Program-made: the position numbers and the translations under genes | The notes under the pieces: model-generated | The model's input: only the letters and a program-made list of their open reading frames with translations | Databases searched by the model: none | What the model was told of the DNA's origin: nothing | Shown here: positions 1 to 7,581 of the stretch, in pieces | Layout of the letters: each line of letters starts with the position of its first letter | Position numbering within the stretch: position 1 is the first letter of the stretch | NCBI RefSeq assembly: GCF_003814875.1 | Contig: NZ_RKQF01000001.1 | Location: forward strand, 4,526,001 to 4,590,000 | Source: Streptomyces sp. Ag109_O5-1 | GTDB lineage: Bacteria; Actinomycetota; Actinomycetes; Streptomycetales; Streptomycetaceae | Length of the DNA stretch: 64,000 nucleotides | Reading direction: 5' to 3'

Positions 1-936
1 GACGCCGTCGGCGGGGTCGGCGAGCGCGAACCCGGGCCACTGGGCGGGCAGTGGGGTCGCATCACCGCCGTCCGCCGGGCCGGGGGGCGCGTAGTTGCGC
101 CGGACGGTGTCGGGCATGATCCGCCAGTCCGGGGCGTTGTGGCCGAAGACCGCCGCCCGCTGCCGGAACGCGTACACCTCCACCGGCGCGGGATCGCCCG
201 TGGCGGACGGGTCGGTCAGGTCCAGCGGCTCGTCCCAGCGGACCAGGGTGGTCGCCGGGCTCCCGGAGGCGTCGGCGGGGTGCGGCTCGACCTCGGTCAG
301 CACCCGCAGTTGCCACGGCTGCTGGCCGTCCGGGCGGCGGACCAGCAGCGGGTCGCCGGGGCGCAGGCCGGTGGTGACCCCGTCGAGCAGCACCTGGGCG
401 GCGCCGGTGGTGATCCGCTGTGTGCGGCTCAGGCGCAGTCGCAGCGCGTTGCGCTCGGCGCGGGCGGTCAGCTCCTCGGCCGTTTCGAAGGTCTGGGGCA
501 GTTCGCCCTGGCCAGGGATGCTCTGTACCCGGGTGCCGGCCGGGACGACGGCCTGGGCGCCGGGATCGACGACGTCCTCGACGGTGAAGGACAGCCAGGT
601 GGCGGCCGCGACACCGGGAGCGAGTTCGTAGCCGATCGCCCGGGCGAGTTCGAGAACCGACCGGCGCTCGGTGGCAGTGCGCAGATAGCCCTCGCTCGCG
701 ATCCGCTCCTGGTAGAAGGTGACGATGTCGGCCACCGTGGCCCACGCGTCCAGCAGGGCGACCGCGGGGTCGTCCGTGTCCTGCCGGGTCAGGGCGGGCA
801 GCCGCAGGCGCAGGGCGGTCAGGGCGCGGTCCAGCACCTCGGCGTGCGTGCCGGCGCGGTGGGACAGGCCGGTGCGGACCGCCGGGCCGGCGGACGGCCC
901 GGCGGCGGCGGGCGCCGCGGTGTCGTCGGGGTTCAC
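1..936 (-). CDS. Baseplate J-like protein of a contractile injection system (C-terminus outside window)
   Basis: The frame is open from a GTG at 934-936 to the window edge, so about 312 N-terminal residues are visible and the rest is missing. The protein opens with a helical stretch containing VLLDAWATVADIVTFYQERI, followed by TATERRSVLELARAIGY, the usual start of large gp6/J-type baseplate assembly proteins. In phage-tail-like particles these build the baseplate ring that triggers sheath contraction. The GTG overlaps the TGA of the upstream gene (GTGA, 933-936), so the two are probably translationally coupled. Family assignment rests on recognised sequence features and on position as the second of two successive J-type genes, as Afp11/Afp12 are in the antifeeding prophage. 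The exact family is less certain because the C-terminal half is not visible. Confidence 0.85.
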   Translation of the reverse strand, partial: MNPDDTAAPAAAGPSAGPAVRTGLSHRAGTHAEVLDRALTALRLRLPALTRQDTDDPAVALLDAWATVADIVTFYQERIASEGYLRTATERRSVLELARAIGYELAPGVAAATWLSFTVEDVVDPGAQAVVPAGTRVQSIPGQGELPQTFETAEELTARAERNALRLRLSRTQRITTGAAQVLLDGVTTGLRPGDPLLVRRPDGQQPWQLRVLTEVEPHPADASGSPATTLVRWDEPLDLTDPSATGDPAPVEVYAFRQRAAVFGHNAPDWRIMPDTVRRNYAPPGPADGGDATPLPAQWPGFALADPADGV

Positions 937-3422
937 GCGCCGCCCTCCGTCAGGAAGTCGATCCGTCCGTGCTCCGGCCGGCTGGGGTCGTTCATGCAGC
1001 GGGCGACCTCCTGGCGGCCCATGGCGATCAGCCCGGCCGCCCGCTCGCCCGCGGCCGGCCGTCCCCAGCGCCGGAAGCGGTTGGGGCTGGGCGGGGTGTC
1101 GTCGGTGTCGATCCAGAGCACGCCGGGGACGGCCGAGGCGGCCGCGACCATGTGGCTGAGATAGACCGGCCGGCCGAAGGCGAGGTTCGCGGGGTGGAAG
1201 AAGCCGGGGGTGCCGTCGGCCCGCAGCCCGGCGCTGAACACCTCCAGCAGGTCCCGTCGCACGTCACTGCCCAGATGTCCGGGCGCGACGTGCACCGTCA
1301 GGACGATGTCCAGCGACACCGGCACGACCGCGGTCACCCGTACGTCCCCGCCGGCCATCCGGTAGCCCTCCAGGTACGCGGCGGCCTGGGCCCGGAACGC
1401 GCGGTCCGCCGGCAGGCCGTCGGCGCGCTCCACGGTGACCGTCTCGGTGTACCAGGAGCCGGTCCAGCGACGGGCGGCGACCGCCTGCCGCACCTGCGCC
1501 AGACGGCCCGTCACCTCGGCGTAGTCGGCGTCGGTGACGGCCCGCTGCCGGACCCGGAAGGCTTGCGGCGCCCATTGCCTGACCTGCTCGACCGGTTCCG
1601 GGTCGGTGCCGCCCGCGGCCGGCAGCGGGTTGCCGACGCGGACGCCGGTGACCGGCATGGACAGCCGGGTGAGGGTGTCGCGGCCCACGTTGCCCGCCGT
1701 GCCGCCGCCGGTCCGGTAGGCGGCGGTGAAGGCCGTCCCCGGGACGGGGGCGCGGCCGCCGTCCCCGTCGCCGAAACGCAGGAAGGCCCGTCCGTCGTCC
1801 TCGGTCTCCACGACGCACTGCGCGGCGTACGGGCCCGCGTCCAGCAGGTCGCGCACCGCGGTCCAGGGGCCCGTCCCGTCGTGCAGCGCGTCCAGCGCGG
1901 GCAACGCCAGTGCCGGGTCCACGGCGAGCGCCTCGGCGGCCGGCCGGCCGAGCGCCCGCCGGTGGTCGTACGGTACGGCGTGGGCGAGCCCGGGGCGCGC
2001 GAGCCGGGGCCGGTAGCGGCCGCGCACCGGGACCTCGGCCGGAACCAGCGGCTCGGGGCCGACGAGGGTGCCGTGCTCGGCCAGCACGACGTTGGCCCGG
2101 GCCACCGTGGCCCCCACGGTGCCGGAGTCACCGTCCGGGAACCGCCACAGCCGCAGCGGGAACGGCGGCGCGTCCTGCCGGTCCCAGCTCACCCGCACCA
2201 GCTCGGTGCCGGTCAGCGGGTCGGTGTCCGCGACCGGGTCCGCGTCCAGGCGCACCGCCCGGCGCCGGACCGGGTCGGCCGTCCCGGCGCTCCCGTCGTC
2301 GCCGCGCACCTCCTGCAGGACCAGCACGTCACCGGCGGTCAGGCCGAGCCCGGAAGGGGTGCCGACCAGGGTCGCCCGGGTGGCGCCGGCCGGCAGCCAG
2401 GCGCGCTCCTCGCCCCAGGCGTACAGGTCGACGGCGTTGCGGGCGGTGCGGGCGGTCAGCGGGTGCAGGGTGCGGAAGACGGCGTCGGTGCCGCCGTCCG
2501 CCGCGCCGGCCTCCGTGCCGGCCGGGAACGCGGTGCCGTCCGCGCCCGGGTCGGCGTCCAGGGCGAGCCAGACCCGGGCGGCGGCCCCGTCGTGCATCGG
2601 GTAGTCCAGCAGCCGGGCGTGGCGGCGCACCGACACCCGGCGGCGTGCGGTGCCCAGGTAGGCCTCGGTGGCCACGGCGTCCTGGGCGTAGGCGAGTTGG
2701 TCACCGAGGTAGGCGAGGATCTCCATGACCGTGATGCCGAGGTCGGCCGGGCTGCGGTCGCTCCAGCCGGGCAGCAGCAGTGACAGCCGGTCCAGCAGCA
2801 GCCGGCGCAGCCCGGCGTAGTCGCGGCTGAGGTAGTCGGCGGCCGGCACGGGCGCGGGCACCGCCGGGAGGGTGCGCGGCGGCCGCGGGTCGAGGTCGGC
2901 CAGGCAGTCCACCTTGAAGGTGAACGGCACTTGGGAAAGCCGCGGGTCGAAGCCGTACCGCTGCGGGTCGGCGAGCACCAGGGCGTACGGGGAGAAGTCG
3001 CCGGAGGAGCCGGTGCGCACCACCAGCAGCCGGTCGGGGTCGGGCAGCGCCGCGAAGGCCGCCACGTCGCCGGCCGTGACCCGGCCCGGGTCCGCGGGCC
3101 CGTCCGGACCGGTGGTCTGGGCGGCGGCGAGGCCGTTCGCGGGCAGCGCCCACACCACCGGCACCGGGTTGAGCGTCCGGTCCCCGCGGACGCCGCCCAC
3201 GACGGTGAGCGAGCCGGCGTCGAGACCGGCCGGCACCGGGCGCAGGCAGCGCACCAGCAGGGTCCGCTGGGGCGGCACCTGCGGCGGATGCCCGTCGTCC
3301 ACCTCCAGGCCCTCGAACGCGTTGAGCCTGCCGTCCGCGCGGACCGCCGCGAGCCGCAGCGCCGTCGCGTCGCCGGACCCGCCGGAGGTGTCGTACACCG
3401 GGGTGGCCATGTCGGACGCCAT
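933..3422 (-). CDS. Baseplate assembly protein, J-like (829 aa)
   Basis: Structural protein of the baseplate ring (wedge) of a contractile injection system. After a roughly 190-residue N-terminal region comes YLSRDYAGLRRLLLDRLS and then DLGITVMEILAYLGDQLAYA, the conserved start of gp47/J baseplate proteins. The C-terminal third has RVRQRAVTDADYAEVTGRL and a DIVLTVHVAPGHL strand region typical of J-type domains. ATG at 3420-3422 was chosen; an in-frame ATG twelve bases downstream is an alternative start. One base separates it from the gp25-like gene upstream, and its stop overlaps the next gene by 4 nt, so it belongs to one tightly packed operon. The family is clear; the particle's target and cargo are not visible here. 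Confidence 0.9.
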   Translation of the reverse strand: MASDMATPVYDTSGGSGDATALRLAAVRADGRLNAFEGLEVDDGHPPQVPPQRTLLVRCLRPVPAGLDAGSLTVVGGVRGDRTLNPVPVVWALPANGLAAAQTTGPDGPADPGRVTAGDVAAFAALPDPDRLLVVRTGSSGDFSPYALVLADPQRYGFDPRLSQVPFTFKVDCLADLDPRPPRTLPAVPAPVPAADYLSRDYAGLRRLLLDRLSLLLPGWSDRSPADLGITVMEILAYLGDQLAYAQDAVATEAYLGTARRRVSVRRHARLLDYPMHDGAAARVWLALDADPGADGTAFPAGTEAGAADGGTDAVFRTLHPLTARTARNAVDLYAWGEERAWLPAGATRATLVGTPSGLGLTAGDVLVLQEVRGDDGSAGTADPVRRRAVRLDADPVADTDPLTGTELVRVSWDRQDAPPFPLRLWRFPDGDSGTVGATVARANVVLAEHGTLVGPEPLVPAEVPVRGRYRPRLARPGLAHAVPYDHRRALGRPAAEALAVDPALALPALDALHDGTGPWTAVRDLLDAGPYAAQCVVETEDDGRAFLRFGDGDGGRAPVPGTAFTAAYRTGGGTAGNVGRDTLTRLSMPVTGVRVGNPLPAAGGTDPEPVEQVRQWAPQAFRVRQRAVTDADYAEVTGRLAQVRQAVAARRWTGSWYTETVTVERADGLPADRAFRAQAAAYLEGYRMAGGDVRVTAVVPVSLDIVLTVHVAPGHLGSDVRRDLLEVFSAGLRADGTPGFFHPANLAFGRPVYLSHMVAAASAVPGVLWIDTDDTPPSPNRFRRWGRPAAGERAAGLIAMGRQEVARCMNDPSRPEHGRIDFLTEGGA

Positions 3423-3423
3423 G

Positions 3424-3780
3424 TCAGGCCGCCCGGGTGATGACGGCGGTGACGGGGGCGGGCGCGCTGCGGGTGCGGTACTGCACGGTGACCCGGACGG
3501 TGCCGTCGTCGGCGACGACGTCGACGGCCTGCACCGCGATCTCGGCTCCCAGCCACTGCTGCAGCGCCGCCTGCACCAGCGCCCGGGTGGCCGTGGCCAG
3601 TTCCCCGGAGGCGGGTTGGAACAGCAGCTGCCGCAGGCCGCTGCCGAAACCCGGCCGGTTGACGCGTTCGCCGGGCGCGGTGAACAGCACCTGCTCGATC
3701 AGCCCGCGGACGTACTCCTCGCCGTCGGCGCCCGCGGTGCGGCCGCGGTGGTCGACGCGGAAGGGAAAGCCGATGTGCAC
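3424..3780 (-). CDS. gp25-like baseplate wedge protein (GPW/gp25 family)
   Basis: A 118-residue protein, the normal size for the gp25 family, which forms the first ring of sheath-like subunits on the baseplate and nucleates sheath assembly. Visible hallmarks are the N-terminal FPFRVDHRGRT, the central EEYVRGLIEQVLFTAPGERV and NRPGFGSGLRQLLF, which correspond to the conserved 'I..iL.T.pGeR...PefG' core. GTG at 3778-3780 is preceded by a G-rich Shine-Dalgarno stretch in the end of the upstream PAAR-like gene, three bases away. It lies between the tip and J genes, where Afp9-type genes sit. Confidence 0.93.
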   Translation of the reverse strand: MHIGFPFRVDHRGRTAGADGEEYVRGLIEQVLFTAPGERVNRPGFGSGLRQLLFQPASGELATATRALVQAALQQWLGAEIAVQAVDVVADDGTVRVTVQYRTRSAPAPVTAVITRAA

Positions 3781-3783
3781 CGG

Positions 3784-4110
3784 TCACACCCCCCGCACCC
3801 GGCGCTGGACGGCCACCTGCACGGTCAGCGGGGTGCCGGTGGGCGTGCACACCGACGGGCTGTCGGACAGCACCACCGGCACGCCCCCGGCCCGCACCCG
3901 GGTCGCGGCACCGGCCCACTGCGCGCTGACGCACGGCCCGGTGCCCGGCTGCGCGGGCAGCGGGCAGCCGAGGACGGTGTACTTGTCGGTGGCGACGGTC
4001 ACCAGGAACCCGCCGACCTTGACACGGGTATCGGGCGGGGCTGCCGGCGTCGCCTTGCCGGTGTGCGCGCAGGCCACGGTGGCACCGGCGTGCAGCAGGT
4101 AACCGGGCAT
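3784..4110 (-). CDS. PAAR-like spike-tip protein
   Basis: A 108-residue protein starting MPGYLLHAGATVACAHTG. Early His and Cys residues (H7, C14, H16) and later Cys-containing segments (LGCPLP, GPCVSAQW, SVCTPTG), plus short Gly/Val-rich strands, fit PAAR-like/DUF4280-like cone proteins that cap the spike of contractile systems and usually bind a metal ion. The ATG (4108-4110) overlaps the TGA of the OB-fold spike gene by one base, which defines the start and fits production together with the spike it would cap. The family call is by motif and position; sequence identity to named PAAR proteins could not be measured. Confidence 0.75.
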   Translation of the reverse strand: MPGYLLHAGATVACAHTGKATPAAPPDTRVKVGGFLVTVATDKYTVLGCPLPAQPGTGPCVSAQWAGAATRVRAGGVPVVLSDSPSVCTPTGTPLTVQVAVQRRVRGV

Positions 4111-4607
4111 CAGACGACCTCCAGGGCGCCGTCGTTGACCGACACCGAGGCCGGGGTCAGCTTCACGCTGGAACGGCCGTTGGACAGCTCGATGCCAGCG
4201 GCGGTCAGGGCCAGCCGCAGCTCCGCGGGCACCAGCGGCGGGGAGACCACGACGGTCAGCCCGCCGGAGCCGGACAGGTCGTCCACGGTCACGGTCACCC
4301 CGTCGGTGCGGAACACCTTCTTCTGCGCGAGCGCCGGTGTGACGGGCAGCTGGCCCGTGCTCCAGAAGCAGCCCGCCCAGATCGGGTAGTCCGGATCGCC
4401 GCCCTCGAACTCCACCCACACGTCGGCGCCCACCGGGGGCAGCGCGAACAGCCCCACCCCGGGCCCGGCGTAGGGCACGCAGGGCATCGCCCAGACCCTG
4501 ATGCCGTCCCCCAGGACGGCCGGGCAGCCGACCTGCACCCGGCCGAGCTGTCTGGGGTCGGCGTTGTCGGCCACCTTCCCCCGGTACTTGCCGTAGAAGC
4601 GGCTCAT
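4110..4607 (-). CDS. OB-fold spike protein (gp5/VgrG-like N-terminal domain)
   Basis: About 165 residues. MSRFYGKYRGKVADNADPR followed by LGRVQVGCPAVLG and GVGLFALPPVGADVWVEFE is the signature of the gp5-type OB fold that follows the hub domain in VgrG/Afp8 spikes. A beta-rich tail (VTVTVDD, VKLTPASVSVNDG) could form the start of the needle. Here the OB domain is a separate gene from the hub, whereas VgrG carries both on one chain. Start: GGGAGGG lies 6 nt before ATG 4605-4607, better spaced than for the GTG directly upstream. About 80 bases without a visible gene separate it from the hub gene. Confidence 0.85.
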   Translation of the reverse strand: MSRFYGKYRGKVADNADPRQLGRVQVGCPAVLGDGIRVWAMPCVPYAGPGVGLFALPPVGADVWVEFEGGDPDYPIWAGCFWSTGQLPVTPALAQKKVFRTDGVTVTVDDLSGSGGLTVVVSPPLVPAELRLALTAAGIELSNGRSSVKLTPASVSVNDGALEVV

Positions 4608-4685
4608 CACGCACCCTCCCGCGTTCGGCCGGCGGCCCTGCCGCCGTGGATCATGGCCCGCTTCCGGATCGTCGCGGTCACCGCC

Positions 4686-5843
4686 TCACCGCCCCGCCCC
4701 GGACTTCGGCGGCAGCAGCGGCACGGTGCTCCCGGTGCCCTCGCGGGACAGCGTGAACTGCTGGGTGTGCCGGCCGCGTGCGATGGCGTGGGTGACCTGC
4801 CGCACGTAGTACAGCCCGTCGTGCTCCCACCCCGCCCCGCGTACGCCCACCAGGCCGCCCGCGGTGAGCAGCGTCCCGTAGCGCAGGGTGTCCAGCGTCC
4901 CGGTGGCCACCAGCGCGTCGTTGGACGCCTCGGCCGTGCCCTGGGCACGGGCGGCCGCCTGCACCGCGCCCGGTCCGCTCTCGCGGAAGGCCACGGTGCG
5001 CACGTTCGGCCGGTTCACCGCCCAGTCGGGCGAGGCGGCCAGCGGTGGCCGCAGACTGCCGGCCCCGCGCACCGGCAGCACGGTGTCGCTGAGCGGGTCG
5101 AGGACGGACCCGGAGACCTGGACCGGGGCCAGCGGGTCGCTCCGGAAGGTGATCTGCTGCACGTTGGCGGCCGGACCGCGGCCGACCGACAGGGCGGGGG
5201 CCGGGGGCCCGACGCGCCTGGGCGGCCCCCAGTAGGCGGTGTTGACCAGCGGTGCCGGACCCGGGGTGACGTAGAAGACGTAGCCGAACCGCCGGGCCGT
5301 CGCGGTCAGGTACGCCAGGTCGGTGCCCTGCTGCACCGGGATCCGGTCGATCGGCAGCGGCGGGTCGACCACCGGTGGCGGGATCACCTTGGGCACCAGG
5401 CCGTACCGGGGGTAGCCGAGGATGAGCCGGGTCGCGATGGCCGCCTCGTCCTGGGCGGGGTAGGCGGCCGACTTCTCCTCCAGGTCCATCATCACGCTGA
5501 CGTCCTCGCCGGTGACCGTGAGCCGGGTCGAGCCCGGGACCGTACCCGGCGTCAGCTCGCGGTGGGTGATGACTCCGTCCATCAGGACCAGTGGCCGGCC
5601 GCCCGTCGTGACGATCAGGACCACGCGGTCGAACGCCCGCAGCCGGCCGCCGCTCAGCTGCGGGAAGTCGACCAGGCCGGTACCGCGGTCCCGTCCGGCG
5701 CCCAGCACCAGCTGGAAACCGGACCGGGTATCGGCGGAGGACGTCACCTGGACCTCCTCGATGCACCGCACCAGTTGCGCGGGAGCGGGAACGGGCACCG
5801 ACGGCCCGAGAAGCACGGTCAGCCTCGTACTGCCCGACAACAT
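4686..5843 (-). CDS. Hub protein, phage late control D (gp27)-like
   Basis: A 385-residue protein resembling the gpD/gp27 hub that links the tube to the spike. Visible landmarks are an N-terminal barrel half ending LTVTGEDVSVMMDLEEKSA, then PVQQGTDLAYLTATARRFGYVFYV (an 'L..la...G..y..' helix-strand typical of late control D proteins), and a C-terminal half with DGLYYVRQVTHAIARGRHTQ, the usual closing segment. The ATG at 5841-5843 has GGGAGGG a few bases upstream. It precedes the separate OB-fold spike, so hub plus OB together equal one Afp8/VgrG. Confidence 0.88.
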   Translation of the reverse strand: MLSGSTRLTVLLGPSVPVPAPAQLVRCIEEVQVTSSADTRSGFQLVLGAGRDRGTGLVDFPQLSGGRLRAFDRVVLIVTTGGRPLVLMDGVITHRELTPGTVPGSTRLTVTGEDVSVMMDLEEKSAAYPAQDEAAIATRLILGYPRYGLVPKVIPPPVVDPPLPIDRIPVQQGTDLAYLTATARRFGYVFYVTPGPAPLVNTAYWGPPRRVGPPAPALSVGRGPAANVQQITFRSDPLAPVQVSGSVLDPLSDTVLPVRGAGSLRPPLAASPDWAVNRPNVRTVAFRESGPGAVQAAARAQGTAEASNDALVATGTLDTLRYGTLLTAGGLVGVRGAGWEHDGLYYVRQVTHAIARGRHTQQFTLSREGTGSTVPLLPPKSGAGR

Positions 5844-5880
5844 GCCCGGCCCTCCCCTCGTGCCCGCCGCGGCCCGCGGA

Positions 5881-6189
5881 TCACGGCTGCGGAAAGGGGA
5901 CGCGGACGGTCCCGCCGATCCGGTCGTCGGCGGTGAGCTCGTCCGGGTGGATGACCAGGGCGGCGTCGCACACCCGCCAGAACAGCGTGGGATCGCCGAG
6001 GTACGCGGCCGCCACCAGGTCCGGCCGGTCGCCGCGGGCCACGGTGTGCAGCGTGAGCGTCTGAGAGCCGCCGGGCGGTGGCAGGAACCTGCGGCGCAGA
6101 CAGCGCACCTCGCGGGTGCCGCCGGTGGGGTCGGGAACCTGGGCCGTCGCGATCTCGGTGGTGGCGTAGCGGCTCGCGGGATCGATCAC
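5881..6189 (-). CDS. LysM-like tail protein (gpX-type)
   Basis: A 102-residue protein. Its C-terminal half, TLHTVARGDRPDLVAAAYLGDPTLFWRVCD, is a LysM-type segment such as occurs in phage tail protein X and in injection-system baseplate adaptors. In this setting LysM domains act as protein-protein adaptors at the hub rather than as peptidoglycan binders. The GTG start (6187-6189) overlaps the TGA of the upstream gene in a GTGA arrangement. In Afp the LysM domain is part of Afp7; here it is a stand-alone gene. Confidence 0.8.
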   Translation of the reverse strand: MIDPASRYATTEIATAQVPDPTGGTREVRCLRRRFLPPPGGSQTLTLHTVARGDRPDLVAAAYLGDPTLFWRVCDAALVIHPDELTADDRIGGTVRVPFPQP

Positions 6190-6875
6190 CGTGCCGCTCC
6201 TGCGGTGCTGACGCCGGCCGCCAGGGCTCCCAGCCGCAGGGGCGCCGAGACGCTGCCGAGCACGGCCAGCGCCTCCTTCGCGACCTGATGGACGAGAAAC
6301 AGGTGGTACCCCGGGTCGGTGGCCGGCAGATCGCTGTAGGACAGCACCCGCAGCTCCAGGTCCACGCGGGCACGCAGCGGGGTCAGATCGGCGTCGTAGG
6401 CCTGCTCCGCGATCGAGAAGCCGCTCAGCCGCACCGGCAGCACCCGGCCGGGGCCCCAGACGAACAGCGTCAGCGGCGCCTGCTGCGGCACCAGCTCGAT
6501 CGTGCCCAGCAGTTCGAGCGCGTCGTTCGCGAGAACGGCCGCGTTCTTCGGGTACAGCATCATCTCCAGGGCCGAGAGCTGCGGGTACACGCCCAGCAGC
6601 GCGGCCGCCGGATCCTCCGCGGCCGCCCGGTCGTTGGCGTCCAGCTCCACGGCGAGCGAGATCGTCTCGATCGGTGCGCCGTCCAGCCGCAGCGCCTCGT
6701 CGCGGGCCCCGCCGTTCGTGTCGACGTCCGTCCCGGCGGCCGATCGCGCCCGCAGCCGACGGGTCATCTCCTCCGGGTTGTACTGGAACACCACCGTGGA
6801 GGCCACGGGATTGCTCTCGTCCACCGCGACCAGTGCGCCCCGCAGGGCTCGCGGGGCATCCGTCACACCAGTCAC
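6186..6875 (-). CDS. Contractile injection system tube/cap-adaptor protein (CIS-tube family)
   Basis: About 229 residues with VVFQYNPEEMTRRLRARS near the start and a later LDANDRAAAEDPAAALLGVYPQL segment. The early FQYNPEE motif is characteristic of the CIS-tube domain found in Afp7-like and related tube-terminator proteins. GTG at 6873-6875 was chosen because GGAGGAGGG lies just upstream; in-frame codons further upstream are not preceded by a comparable site. It is the first gene of the leftward operon seen here; sheath and tube genes must lie elsewhere, probably beyond the left edge. Confidence 0.82.
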   Translation of the reverse strand: MTGVTDAPRALRGALVAVDESNPVASTVVFQYNPEEMTRRLRARSAAGTDVDTNGGARDEALRLDGAPIETISLAVELDANDRAAAEDPAAALLGVYPQLSALEMMLYPKNAAVLANDALELLGTIELVPQQAPLTLFVWGPGRVLPVRLSGFSIAEQAYDADLTPLRARVDLELRVLSYSDLPATDPGYHLFLVHQVAKEALAVLGSVSAPLRLGALAAGVSTAGAAR

Positions 6876-7581
6876 CGGCACCCTCCTCCCCCCACCACTG
6901 CTGATCCGCATACGGCGATGGTGAACGGCCCCCGTCACTCCGGCGTCACAGCACCGTCACGCCCCTCGCCGGCAGCCCCCGGGCCCGGCGTCGCCACGGC
7001 AACCCGCGCGGAACCTGCCGACGCGGCCGGCCCCGGCCTGCCGGGCGGGCTCGGCCTTGTACGAGAAGCAGCCCGAGCGGGCGCCGACGCGAGGACGCCC
7101 ACCCCGGACCGTCCCGGTGACACCGCGCGGGCCCGCTTGAGGTCCCCGAACGCCTCGCCGAGAGCGCCCTGACAGAGATCGCCCACCCGCTCCGCAATGA
7201 CTACGGCCCCTGAGGGGGCACGGCGAGCACAGACCCTCGGCCCAGCGCGGGAGGCATCCGTCCGCCACCCGCCACCCGCCACCCGCCACCCGCCACCCGC
7301 CACCCGCCACCCGCCACCCGCCACCCGCAGGTGAACCACAGATGGCTTTGCGCGGTACGGGAGTTGTCCGAATGCGCATCGCGAGAGGCCGCGCGAGACA
7401 GCAGGTGCAACCCGGTCACATGGGATGGATTGTGTGGTTTGATGCGCGGGCCGCGACCGCGCGCCGCGTTCTTCCGTATGAGGAGGCCGCCTGAGGCGCC
7501 GGGCGGCTCGGGGGAGGGCGGTCGCGGGAGGAGCGCGGTCGCGGGGGCTTCATGTGCCGGGCATCGGAGGGGGTTTTGGTC
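6876..7581. other. Divergent intergenic region with no convincing gene
   Basis: 706 bases between the leftward injection-system operon and the rightward secreted-protein gene. Frames on both strands are open but low in complexity and show no recognisable domain. It contains the heptanucleotide array at 7265-7327 and presumably the promoters of both flanking genes; no clear -35/-10 pair could be assigned. Confidence 0.5.
7265..7327. repeat. Nine perfect tandem copies of CCACCCG
   Basis: Nine uninterrupted 7-bp units run from 7265 to 7327. The unit length is not a multiple of three, so copy-number change would shift any frame through it, which argues against it being coding. It lies about 255 bases before the secreted-protein gene. 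Confidence 0.97.

Noticed and set aside
969..2783. Long plus-strand open frame of about 600 codons opposite the baseplate gene
   Set aside because: It mirrors the high-GC third positions of the minus-strand baseplate gene, has no recognisable domain or ribosome-binding site, and would overlap a well-supported gene completely.
7265..7327. Tandem repeat considered as a CRISPR array
   Set aside because: The 7-bp units have no spacers and no cas genes are in the window.
6935..7339. Minus-strand frame through the heptamer array (repeated WRVAGGG)
   Set aside because: The 7-bp unit produces a 7-residue peptide repeat in any frame, the rest has no family resemblance, and no good start site is present.
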